Below are positions 47,497 through 57,221 of a DNA stretch of 64,000 nt, piece after piece. The notes below the pieces were generated by a model. It saw only the letters and a program-made list of their open reading frames with translations. It made no database searches and was not told where the DNA came from. The translations under genes and the position numbers were made by a program. This DNA comes from Cerrena zonata (lineage: Eukaryota > Basidiomycota > Agaricomycetes > Polyporales > Cerrenaceae): NCBI GenBank assembly GCA_038087015.1, contig JASBNA010000034.1, positions 429,824-493,823 of the forward strand, in the 5' to 3' direction. The first letter of the stretch is position 1. Every line of letters begins with the position of its first letter.

Positions 47497-47859
47497 TACC
47501 CACGTTCCACTTTCAGGTTCGGCCCGCTGTTCGCGAAATCTCCCATTTTCTTCATATCCCAGTGGAACACAACATCGTCTTCTCCAGATTGAGTTTTGTA
47601 TGTAAGGTTTGTTGTTCTAGTTTGCCATGTACAATACAAAATGCATGTCTCCGAATGCACAAATTGACTCTGCTAATTGTTTGTTGCCACATACAGTTAT
47701 TCATATCAGCCTCGTGCTGCCAGTCTATTCCATTCAGATGATCAGCTTTGTGCACCTCACATCGTTATTTTTAATATGGTAACTGGGTTTTGTGCTCACT
47801 TGACGAATATAACTATAGAAGTTATTATCTGTGCTCCTCCCAGGACCACCCACTTGAAG

Positions 47860-48076
47860 ATGTCTTGCCCATCCCATGGTGTTGTTTACGAAGCTTCGAT
47901 TGGGGAGCTCCGCACATGTTATTCTCCGTTCTATAACAGTACGGATCTCTGCGATAGACTCTGACCAGAGCCCACACTTTCATTTCGACAAGAGGGAGAC
48001 CACTTTCTGTATAGCTATAGATAATGCTAGAGAAGGGTTGTCTCGAGTAGGGGGAGACGAACATGCTTCATACTAA
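47860..48076 (+). pseudogene. Truncated, frameshifted copy of the start of VIT/VWA gene B
   Basis: MSCPSHGVVYEASIGEL aligns with MSRSFHGIVYEASAGEF of gene B, including the 20 bases before the ATG. A one-base insertion after codon 17 shifts the frame and a stop appears at codon 35. The rest of the VIT domain, the VWA domain and the membrane domain are absent: the similarity ends near the first intron, and the tRNA-locus copy starts soon after. It is a remnant left at a deletion junction. Confidence 0.75.
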
Positions 48077-48289
48077 GTCCACATTCTCTACCTTATCTAT
48101 CGATTGAGCTCAAGAAGTTCAGTAAGAAAGGCAAATGAACACCCTCTGAGTATTTTATTTGTTATCCTAGAGTTATACCGCACGCAAGGCGAGACCTTTG
48201 ATTGTAGCATAATTAGCTTTAGAGTAGTCTTCCATGTCACGAAATTGGCTCTGTATCGGTATAGTCAAAATGTCCCGCATATTGGTAGT

Positions 48290-48393
48290 GTCTGGGTGGC
48301 TCAGTTGGTTAGAGCATGGGTCTCATATTTCGAATATGAGTAAGCGTCGCTTACGCAATCCCGGGATCGCGAGTTCGACTCTCGCCCTGGACA
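48290..48393 (+). tRNA. tRNA-Met (CAU), elongator type, with intron (second copy)
   Basis: Same 104-base gene as at 4798-4901 with a single base change inside the intron (TAAGCGTCGC instead of TAAGCGTTGC); the mature tRNA is identical. The acceptor, D, anticodon and T stems are intact, so it should be functional. Confidence 0.92.
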
Positions 48394-48539
48394 GTCTACT
48401 TTTGTTGCATCTCTGGTGACTTCAACGGTAAGTCAACTTTTAGTCGCGCCGCGTTGTAACTCCTCTTGTTGATGATGCATTGCACTATGTAAGATGAAGA
48501 TCTCACACTTTGTAGATTTAATGTAGACCAACGGACACT

Positions 48540-48670
48540 ATATGACTTGGGATCCTTCGCCTTATCGCCTTGTTCTTCGTAGTGCGTAACCCGCATATGT
48601 GCTGAAATCTAATTTCCTTCTCAACACAGATAATCGAGACTACCGATTTGCGAACAGGCTATTGCCATGG
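48540..48670 (+). pseudogene. Decayed copy of the small membrane-protein gene
   Basis: Homologous to 4480-4668. The hydrophobic exon is recognisable (LGILRLIALFFV) but has no ATG in that frame and a TGA directly upstream. The intron borders are kept (GTGCGTAACC and ACACAG). The second exon shows IIETTDLRTG followed by an early stop. Probably non-functional. Confidence 0.5.
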
Positions 48671-49084
48671 ATAACAGTACATTTCCGGTCAGCTATGATG
48701 GCGTTGCTTCATTGTTTTGAAGATCTTAGAAGGGAAATATGCGTTCTTGATGTCAGCCTAAAGAATCATCTCGAGAGCAAACCCAACTCAGTCAAGGAGC
48801 GCGAGAATGAGCTGCCAGACACGATTGTTCTCTCACATCTCTACTACGCTTGCGATCAACACGACAGGCGATCCGTTCGCTAGCAGAGTCAATACTGTTA
48901 CTAGGTTTACTCAAAATGATCAGATCATTACCGCTGTCTTCACGCGAAAAGAAAATGCAAATTCTCATACGAATCTAACGGCGGTTTAACTTAACCTTTT
49001 GTCTAACTGGAAGGAGACTAAGTAAGCAAGATTCACGAGCGACCTGATTACTAGCCTAATATATTTATAGAGACGTTTCGAGAA
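48671..49084. other. Intergenic
   Basis: A 94-codon plus-strand frame at 48599-48883 lacks an ATG start and overlaps the decayed small gene; not called. Nothing else recognised. Confidence 0.3.
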
Positions 49085-49390
49085 ACGGATTCAGTCGTTC
49101 TGAAAGCCCTATCTAGGGACGTGTTCATGGACCCAGTCAATGCCTATCATGGAATCAATATCAAGTTTGCGATGAGATGTTCATACACACACCTTCATCT
49201 TCCTTGGTTTCGATCGCTCGACCGGCTCCTTGTTGCTCAGTCTTCCAGGCCATCGAATTTTGAGAGCCGTTCTCGTTAAACGGTCTGTTTCGATGAAAGT
49301 AGATGGTTAAATATAGAGGAAATGCACCCCTATTTCGTGGAGATGTTCAAAGTTATATACGACGCATGTGTAGCAAATACATGCACTGTT
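49085..49390 (-). pseudogene. Decayed copy of the small stress-type gene at 51441-51846
   Basis: Minus-strand GCATTGACTGGGTCCATGAA at about 49140 matches the third exon of the gene at 51441, but a TAG follows four codons later. Remnants of the second exon (ATGGCCTGG, then AACCAAGGAAGATGAAG) and of the first exon (AACGAGAACGGCTC) follow in order. The promoter with TATATAA (about 49355) also matches 51893-51965. A tandem duplicate that has lost its function. Confidence 0.6.
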
Positions 49391-49648
49391 AAACTGCTTA
49401 CGTATTCGGACGTCGAATAAATCTTATGGAATTTCGAAATCACAATTTTGACTCTCGCTCCGGACATTGTTACATTTTCTACTACAACCTGCAAGGCCGT
49501 CACTCAGTTTGCCTGATAGTCTACTTTCCTAAGAGTGGAGTTGATGACATGTACTCTAATATAACAACCGATTTTTGGTACCCAGCCAGCAAAAACATTA
49601 CGAAACGGATCCTGCTTAGATCCTGTTGTGTTCTTGATTGAGAAGATG

Positions 49649-51221
49649 TTAGACTCTATACTTCTCCCAGGAATTACCTGCTCTCTTCCAGGTGGTGGTA
49701 GTTCCAGGGTTAGATTGGAAGATTATCTCATGTAGAGACGGAGGGATCTCCTCTTGCACCCAAAGAGCCAATATCTCTCTCTGCACATTCGAATTGCAGC
49801 GTTTGAACTGGTCTTCCTGGAAGATGAACTTTTCGAGTTGAGGTAATTTGGAAAACAGTGCCTTCGGTATAATAGCTAGTGCATTTAACTGGGCGGAGAC
49901 CATTAGTTTCTATAATACTCAGGATGAACAAACGACTTACTGGGTTCTGTACATACCTTTTCCATGAAATCGGTGCAAACATGTAGAATGTTTTCAAGTG
50001 AGGCAGAGATGGGATGGAAGACCAAGCTTCCTCCAGCCTGACCTCGCCATAGTCGGTAGGTAGAACGTAAATGTTGATTTCCAAGGTAAGCAAAGATTGC
50101 GAGCAGTTCGAAAGCATTTCCATGGTGGTCCGGAAGTCTTTCCACCTAGAGTCCTTGCCGGGCTCCACCGTGATACGTCCCAACGGCCGAGGAGATGAGA
50201 GAAGCAGCTGCAAGATCGAAAAATTACAATCAACGCCGCGCAAGTTCTCAAAATATCCTGAGAGCTTCTCATTCGTATGCTCGGACGTATCAGAATAGAG
50301 TTCAGTGAGTTCTACTATGTGAAGATTTGGCATCTGATCTGAGAGTTGTCGCCTGAATCGAGAAGCTGATAGTCCAGAAAGACCGAGGAGACGCGGAAAT
50401 GTGATGTGTTCGGGGAACAGTATTTCACATCTACCAAATATGAATTTCAGCTGTTCAGCGTGGTTGAGGAATAGAGTCTTGATGAGGTGTTCATCGTCAG
50501 ATTCAAGGGCGACACTGACATTGATCACGAGCTCGTCCAGCAATGGAAACTTGACTTGGCAATTGAAGGATGGGGTCTCGTTGATACAGTCAAGGTCGGT
50601 GGCACGATAGATGTCGTGATGGTTCAACCCCAAGACCTTTAGGTATTTCTTGGGTGTAGAGAATAATCCTGTCCAGACTTCCCTGTAGTAGGGACATTCA
50701 AGAATGATTACTCGTACATTGCTCATATTATGGAGAGCAGTGATGAGATGGACTGCAAGGACCTCCACTTCCATTTGCTCCTCATCCTCATCCGCGTCCT
50801 CGTCTTCGTCCTCGTCTTCGTCTTCGTCCTCGTCTTCGTCCTCGTCTTCGTCCTCGTCCTTGTCTTCGTCTTCATCTTCGTCATCGTCTTCGTCCCCATC
50901 ATCGTGTTCGTCTTCAACTTCTTCGTCGTCGTCTTCATCCTCATCCTCAAATTGAAGAACTATATGGACTAGCTTGAAAGAAAATGCAAAATCCCGAACT
51001 AATCCGGCTGCCGAGTTCGACGCGTCCGACAGCGTCATTAGACACTTCCTAGCTCGGTCGAGTGACCCAGAGAGCTCTATGCCATAGTATAGCTCGCGTT
51101 TGACGATATCGTGGTTCGCCTTCGAGACGCGTACGAATGAGGCCAAATCGCGATAGTCTAAGAAATCAGAGATGTAGGAGATTAGCTCGTTAGGAAGCTG
51201 TGAGAGGCTGTCTTTAGTCAT
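49649..51221 (-). CDS. F-box protein with a long Asp/Glu tract
   Basis: Start MTKDSLSQLPNELISYISDF opens an F-box (LPNEL, FLDYRDLASFVRVSK), the Skp1-binding module of SCF ubiquitin ligases. An almost pure Asp/Glu run of about 60 residues interrupts the protein at about 92-150, encoded by a GAC/GAG-type microsatellite. The rest is leucine-rich and resembles fungal F-box/LRR substrate receptors. One intron near the end: the donor GTAAGT after VQNP and the acceptor GCCCAG before LNALAIIPKALFSKLPQLEK give a 52-base intron and the stop at 49649. The reading through without that intron ends in an unlike tail, so the spliced form was chosen. About 505 residues. The substrate is unknown. Confidence 0.82.
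50779..50949. repeat. GAC/GAG microsatellite (CTC/GTC/TTC on plus strand) in coding sequence
   Basis: Tandem trinucleotide and hexanucleotide units of the type TCCTCGTCTTCG on the plus strand, translated as Asp-Glu repeats in the F-box gene. Imperfect units at the edges grade into the flanking acidic sequence. Such tracts change length easily. Confidence 0.85.
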
Positions 51222-51440
51222 GTTAGAATTCGGTGTCGGTGGTGGTGGTGGTGAAAGGAGAAGTATGGGGGAGCTGGAGAGAGCTGGCCACAGCAGCGTA
51301 AGGTCACTTTAAACTCCGATTGACAAAGGCTAATTGTTGTCGAGTATTGTCCGTCCCCATCCACATTCTGTTCAGTGGCAAACCGTTGTCAGTCTTTCAT
51401 AATAATGTTTCGTGTTAGATCTATTGTGAACACTTTAGGC

Positions 51441-51846
51441 CTACTTATCCTTCACAGGCAAATCCGACCCGGCCACACTCTTATACTGCCTCCGAATAAA
51501 ATCGCTAATTTGTTCGTCTTTGAACTGCTCGGAGGCGGACTCGTTAGTCTGAGGGCCCTGTCCGAGGACGTGTTCTTGGACCCAGTCAATGCCTATCACG
51601 ATTATTGTCACAATTAGGATCAGGTTTACAATAAAGTATTTCGGACACGCACCTTTGTCGAGCTTGTCCTCTTTGGCTTCGCTCGCTTGACCACCCCCTG
51701 CCATCTCGTTGATCTAAAAAGGAGATGATGTTCAAGTTATTGATGTCTGTTGACTGGGAACGAGAGCGAGTAAATACCTTATTGCTAAGTCCACCAAGAA
51801 ATCCTCCCGAGCCTTTCGAGTTATTCTCGTTAGATTGTGAAGACAT
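51441..51846 (-). CDS. Small acidic protein, CipC/stress-type family
   Basis: Three exons give about 92 residues: MSSQSNENNSKGSGGFLGGL, then INEMAGGGQASEAKEDKLDK, then IDWVQEHVLGQGPQ with DEQISDFIRRQY, ending LPVKDK. The GGFLGGL, EDKLDK and DEQISDFIR blocks are typical of a family of small hydrophilic proteins found across fungi, of unknown molecular function. It has no signal peptide or membrane segment and is rich in Glu, Asp, Lys and Gly, like desiccation or stress proteins. Its last two exons match the last two of the larger gene just upstream (52219-53589), and a decayed copy lies at 49085-49390. A TATATAA is about 83 bases before the ATG. Confidence 0.8.
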
Positions 51847-52218
51847 GTCTGATAGTATGGATGTTTGAGTGTGTTCGTATAAGTAGGTTAGAAGGAAATG
51901 AGAACCCTATCCGTTCAAAGTGTCGCCATTATATACGATGCAAGTGGAGTAAATTCATGCGCTCAGAATGCCAAGCCTACAATTTCAAAGTGACGTCAGG
52001 GCTCGAAATCTCGTTAGGGGTCGGCGTTGCACAGCAATGAGGAACCACATTGGAGCTCTTCAAGGATTATTCGACCTGATGCAAGTGAGAATGAACGCTC
52101 TTTATCTCGTCTGTCGTGAGCTATACTTGTACAATTAGGGTATTTCCGTTTCCAACATTGCCCCTACCTTTTACTTCGCCATTGACCCTACAACTTCGAA
52201 CATCGAACATTTAACCGT
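51847..52218. other. Intergenic
   Basis: Holds the TATATAA promoter element of the small acidic-protein gene (about 51929) and 3' flank of the next gene. Confidence 0.4.
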
Positions 52219-53589
52219 CTACTTATCCTTGACAGGTATCTCTTTCCCCGTCACTTGCTTATACGCCATCCTAATCGCATCGCTAATCTGCTCGTCCTTC
52301 AATTGTTCGAGAGCAGATTCGTTAGACTGGTCGCCTTGGTGGAGAATATGTTCTTGAATAAAGTCGAGTGCTATAGGAGAATGTTATCATCAGACATCGC
52401 CGAAACGGAAGAACAAAGAGCACAGGGGTAGGCGAAGGGGGAAAACTGACTCTTGTCGAGTTTATCTTCGCTAGCTTCACTGGCTTCGCCACCTCCAGCC
52501 ATCTCGTTGAACTAGAAAAACCATCGATCTGAGGTTAAGATTAATCGTCAGCCATAGGGGAAAGAACGTTACCTTTTCCTTCAACCACCCTCTCTCGACT
52601 TTCTTTTTCTCCTCCTTCTGAGTCTGACCTGTCAAACCCCGGAGCTAACCCTCTCAGTCAGTCCCCCAACGTCCAAATTCTACTCTCTCGAAACCGGATA
52701 TACTCCGAGGAGCGTAGTACGTACCTGGTCACGCCAACCAGCAGACTTCTCTTCTTCCTTGGTCTGTTTCCAAACGTGGTGATGTTCGTCTTGGGTGACT
52801 TTCTCGTCTTTGGGGGCTTTGTTCCAGAGTTCTTTGATCTGAGATGATGCGATGACGGTCAATTATAATCATATTGGACGATGAGAGGGAGGGAGGTGGG
52901 ATGGATGTGCGTACCTTCTCATGTAGGCCTTCCTGTTCAACTTCTTCCTTCTTGTCTGCTTTCTCTCGTGGTTCGTGGGTCAACTGATCGACTTTGTCTT
53001 TGAATTCGCCGAGAGCACTTCCGATCTGTGAATATCATTATTTTGCAGTTAGTATAGCATAACTCGGAGTTCAATAACGATAACGGAGAGGGGATATAGA
53101 AGTGTGACGACAGGGACACGTACATGACCATGCAACCCTTCTTCTTTCTTCTTCTCGATCTGCGCTTGAGTTTCAAGTCTCTGAAACTCGGCCTCCTCGA
53201 GCTCTTTCTTGTGTTTACCACCATCGATATGGTCGTGGATCTACAAAAGCATTAGGTACTGCCGTGAAATAACAGCAGGTTGCTCAAGTACAACACACCT
53301 TGCCTGTCCATGAACGTTCGGCTTCCACTTTCGCTTTAGCCTCTTCTCGCTCCTTTTCGATCCTCAAGCGATTCTCTTCTTCCTCTCGTTTCTTCTTGGC
53401 TTCACTATCGCCTAGAGCATCGCGCAGCTATTCAGCAAGTCTCGCATGTTAGTGATCAAGAACGTATTCAACTGAGATGGATATAATCACTTTATCGGAC
53501 CATCCTTCTTTCTGATCCTCCTTCTTATCGTCTCCAGAGTCGCCTTGGAGTGCGTCTTTCAACTCGTGAAGTTTATCAAAGACGGTCAT
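52219..53589 (-). CDS. Multi-repeat acidic/coiled-coil protein with one repeat per exon
   Basis: Eight exons, nearly all joined at phase 0, encode about 270 residues. The exons begin with hydrophobic repeat heads: MTVFDKLHELKDALQG, LRDALGDSEAKKK, IHDHIDGGKHKKELEE, IGSALGEFKDKVDQL, IKELWNKAPKDEKV, LRGLTGQTQ, and FNEMAGGGEASEASEDKLDK. The last ends with FIQEHILHQGDQSNESALEQ and VTGKEIPVKDK. The rest of each exon is Lys/Glu-rich coiled coil (EEEENRLRIEKEREEAKAKV). The final two exons are paralogous to the whole small protein at 51441-51846. It looks like a CipC/stress-type protein built by repeated exon duplication. Function unknown; hydrophilic chaperone-like roles are speculation. Confidence 0.8.
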
Positions 53590-54363
53590 ATCTCAGCGGT
53601 CGAGGACAGGGGGGAGGGAGGGAGATGAAAGAAACGATTAAAGATACGGGATATCGAGGGAGGTGATTATATGCGTCCTCCACGAGGCTGTGGCTCTGGG
53701 GGAGCCAAGCACATCGTGGAGGACTGGGGTAGGTTTAATGATCAGTGGCATATGAGAGGCCGACTGTGGACTACTGCTCTTAATTATTGCTAGTCATTTG
53801 CGAAAACGTTGTTCAGTATCGGTGTGGAGGGGGCGTGGACGGGGTAATTAGACTTGCCAGGTGCATGACACTGCTCGGCAGAATTGGGCATGATATCATC
53901 GAAATTCGCCGATGTTCTTGAAGTGAGGTCTATTCTGTGCGTAAAAATACCGCTAGTCGATGTCTGTATTCTCCGAGACGCGATTGTCGCTCGAGGCTAG
54001 TGAGAGGACATGGGGACTAGAATGAGACTAGAGTGGAGGGAGGGCTAGTGGCGGAATTGGGAGGGCGCGGAGAATGCCGAGAGGGTGAGAGAGGGCCACG
54101 TCGAATGGAGAGCGAGTGCGAGACTCCTAGTTGTTGGTGGTCTCTGTGGTTACCCAGCCCCAGCTCCTGCCAGTGCCTTCCTGCGCAGTGCTCATCGCCC
54201 CTGCCTCAGCGACAACGGCCTCCACGCCAATCTCGCAAGTCTGTCTTTCTAAAGCCGACTCCTCAGAGGCCCTGTTCGACCAGTTCTGGTCTCGGTTCCC
54301 CCGTCTTCCTAGGTCAATAGGGGTCATACGACTTTTCGACGCAATCAATCCCAGTCATTCACC
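53590..54363. other. Intergenic
   Basis: Promoter of the repeat protein (minus-strand TATAAT about 53668) and 5' flank of the next gene. ORFs around 54033-54367 lack an ATG or end before the next start; not called. Confidence 0.35.
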
Positions 54364-54958
54364 ATGAGCGACCTACTCTCAATATCGCTCTTCCAGTTTC
54401 TCTCGATCCTGTCCTTGGTCACCTCGGTCTTTGCTGTCGTCAGAGTGGGCTCGGGCTCCTTCCATCGTCTGTCGCATAAATTCGACTCGGATGTCACTCG
54501 TTCCGTCCTCAATGTGGGCTCATCCCCCAAGTGGAGTTGGAGTGGGCTCCCCATGTCCTTCTCATTAAACACCATACTCGGAGAGGACGACAGAAAGGAG
54601 CATATTCAGGAAGAGTTGGCCGTAGGCGGGTATACTGCAGGAAGTCAGCTCGTGCGAATGAATTGGCAAGCTGCTCGACCTCAAGGTATGCTTGGTGCTT
54701 ATGTGCTGCTCTCGGGTCAGTCTCCCTGACCCTTTGCCCTCCTCGTTACAGTAGCACCGTCAATACAGTTCCACCAAACTCCCATTTCGATGGCCAAGCT
54801 TATCATGTCTCGTCATGTATGTATTCCTCTTATCGCCCCCTCCAACTGACACCTCATTAACGCTTTCGCAGACTCAGCGAAAACCATACCGGATACCTCG
54901 ACGATCTCCTGGAATGTCTCGTCCCACGCCTCCGTCACGACTCATGGAAGCTGTATGA
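54364..54958 (+). CDS. Hypothetical protein with N-terminal hydrophobic helix
   Basis: Three exons, 54364-54685, 54752-54816 and 54872-54958, with good borders (GTATGC...TTACAG and GTATGT...TCGCAG) and an in-frame total of 157 codons. The start MSDLLSISLFQFLSILSLVT gives a hydrophobic helix, possibly a signal peptide or anchor. The body contains WSWSGLPMSFSLNTIL and a Pro/Arg-rich C-terminus (RKPYRIPRRSPGMSRPTPP). Two clean introns in frame support a gene, but no family is recognised and the C-terminus is low-complexity. Confidence 0.45.
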
Positions 54959-57221
54959 GTGGATACAGTCCGACGCACTGACATCAGTCTGTTGCTGCGT
55001 CAGACCTTACGTTTTTCTGTTTGGATCCATAACGTCTCACCACGAAACATTCGACGCTCACGTTTCAATGTGACAACAACAAACAAGACAATTAACCCTA
55101 TAAATCTAAACCCATCTACGTATCTCATCCCAACCAACTCACTTCTTGCATCCCCTGCATAAACTCACCTTTCTCCTCCAATCTCATTCTCAATCGGCAT
55201 TCGCATTCGGTCTTTGGTCCTTCGGTCTCGGTCTTCCTCACTTCGAACTTCCATCTCACTTCATATCATTTGCTTACATTTTCCTCGTTTGTCCTCCCCG
55301 TTGGTTACGGACTGACTTTATCTTTATTGTTTCTATGTGACCTCAACTCCCCCATCCTATCATCCGCCTCCTACACCCCTACATCATCTCCCGACTCTTT
55401 TTTCTTTTACCCTTCTTATTTGTTTTGTTTTGTGAACGACGGACGGACGGTGGATAGAATATACGTGCAGTTTAGTGTGTAGTCTGTATGAGTGGCCATT
55501 TCTCTTTTCTTTTCTCTCTCGCGCATGTAGAAGACTCGGAATATCGAGTCTGAGATTAATCATCATCCAACTTGCGATTCTCGAGTCTTGGCTTGCTCAC
55601 CGCAGCAAGTATGTTCTTGTTGCAGTTCCATATGTTCCATGGTATCTGCCAGTCTTATAAGAGACCATGGGGTTCATGTAGATGGTTGCTGGATACTGGC
55701 GATATGGGCCTCCCTGGGATCACTCCACACGCGACCTCGATCGCTCGAAGAGGCAAGTATGATGGTACCTAACTTTTCGTCAGTGCGTCGAATATTTCCT
55801 CCTTTCTTTCTCGAACATCCCCGCAGTCATATCGTCCGCTCTATCGTGACCTCGTAGTGAGGCTTTCTGTAGCCTATCATCTTTGAACTCCAAGGATTTT
55901 TGTCACCCATACGAAGGTTGACTGTACACTGTACACTATAAACTACCTCAAACCTTCCAAAACCTCGGATCAGGAGGAGTGGAATGACCGCTGACATCAC
56001 CTCTTTTCCCGCACCATTCCCGTCATTCAATTCCCTTGGCCCGGTATGGTCGTCATTCTACGATATTGACCTAAAACCTTGACCGTGATATAGCCGTTGA
56101 GCTCGCGATCTCTTTTCGGGATTTGCTCAACCTCAACTACGCAGGTCCTCTGAATCATGCAGGAGAACACCACACAGGAGAGCTTGGAAAAAGCTTCCGA
56201 GCGGCGAGCATTCAGGTACACCTTAATTTTGGAGGGAGGGCAGGTTCGCGGAATAAAAGGCAAGTATGGTCCACCGTATCAGCACCTAACTGTAATTGTA
56301 TACTCATCAAGAGTCTAAATCAAGCATTACCTTACGGCATCATCCCACCCCGTGTGCCCGATGGTAAGTATGTTACTCATGCGAACAAATCTCATCTCGA
56401 CTCACACGCTACGGTTGTTTGACGATCAAATACTGTAGAGGTCGAGGTGTTCCTTGGGATCATCTTGGGAATTGGGATCACTTTTTGAGGATGATGATGT
56501 CTTGTAAGTTCGATGTTACCAAGCCAGTTCAGCTCTTGGTCAATCCAAACCTCGCTCGCTGTCCTGTTGAATATGACATTCAGGCGGATAGGTAGGATGC
56601 ACAAACATGATATATGCACAGGGTCTCTTGAGTACCACCCATCCCATTCGAACGAATCAAACCATTAAACCCCTTAGAGTTCCTTAGCCGTCAATTGAAA
56701 CAGGGTTTCAAACAACCCGCCAAGTGGTGAATGGCAGGAACGATCCTCAACGATCGTAACCCTCTCTCTCCATCACAAAGCTATCTCTATCAACTTAATC
56801 AACTCTATCAATACCCCAACAACGAGCGCCGCTCTATTACTGAATAGACCAAGAGGGGTGTTGCCTTGCATACATACACACGGATGACATATTAGTTCTC
56901 CGGGCATGATTGACATATGTGGGGATGGACCCGAGATTTGCCTGAGAGGGGTACTTACCGTACTTATACATATTGAATGCTTATTTCCCGGCAAACCCAT
57001 GGGGTTCAATATTGATGTTGGGGGGTTCGTGGAATCCCTTGTTGTTGCTTTACCGTTCGCTTGTAGGTTGCTTTCGTCCCTTCCACTGCTCTGTTAGCTT
57101 GGGTCTGTGTCTCGCCGCTGATTTCGCTTGGAAGTGGACAGGCTTGAGATACTCAACTTTTTGTTTTGCTGAAGGTTTGGGTTGGGAAGGCCGTGTCTGA
57201 GACTGGGGGAGGTCAGGCACG
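54959..57221. other. Long intergenic region
   Basis: About 2.2 kb, rich in CT tracts, with no supported gene. A 53-codon ATG frame at 56157-56318 and a signal-like frame without ATG at 55572 were considered but cannot be supported. No repeat or mobile element recognised. Confidence 0.4.

Larger units (their letters stand above)
44800..47960. repeat. Segmental duplication, copy 2 (inverted relative to 15840-19260)
   Basis: Covers gene D, 100 bases of its promoter and the following spacer up to the first exon of a VIT pseudogene. Conserved intron sequence as well as coding sequence indicates a fairly recent event. Confidence 0.8.
48094..48670. repeat. Duplicated tRNA locus, copy 2
   Basis: Plus-strand counterpart of 4480-5175 (minus). 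Same order: flank, tRNA-Met, small gene. It directly follows the VIT pseudogene, whereas in copy 1 it adjoins gene A. Confidence 0.75.

Noticed and set aside
49426..49641. 71-codon plus-strand frame near a tRNA-like GTTCGACTCTCGC echo
   Set aside because: The nearby GACTCTCGCTCCGGACA resembles the 3' end of the tRNA-Met but lacks the D and anticodon arms, so it is neither a tRNA nor good evidence for a gene.
54033..54320. 95-codon plus-strand frame before the small hypothetical gene
   Set aside because: No ATG start, Pro/Ser/Arg low complexity, and three overlapping frames of similar quality.
55572..55772. Signal-peptide-like frame (RFSSLGLLTAASMFLL)
   Set aside because: Starts with TTG rather than ATG, no intron structure leads into it, and the downstream part has no features.
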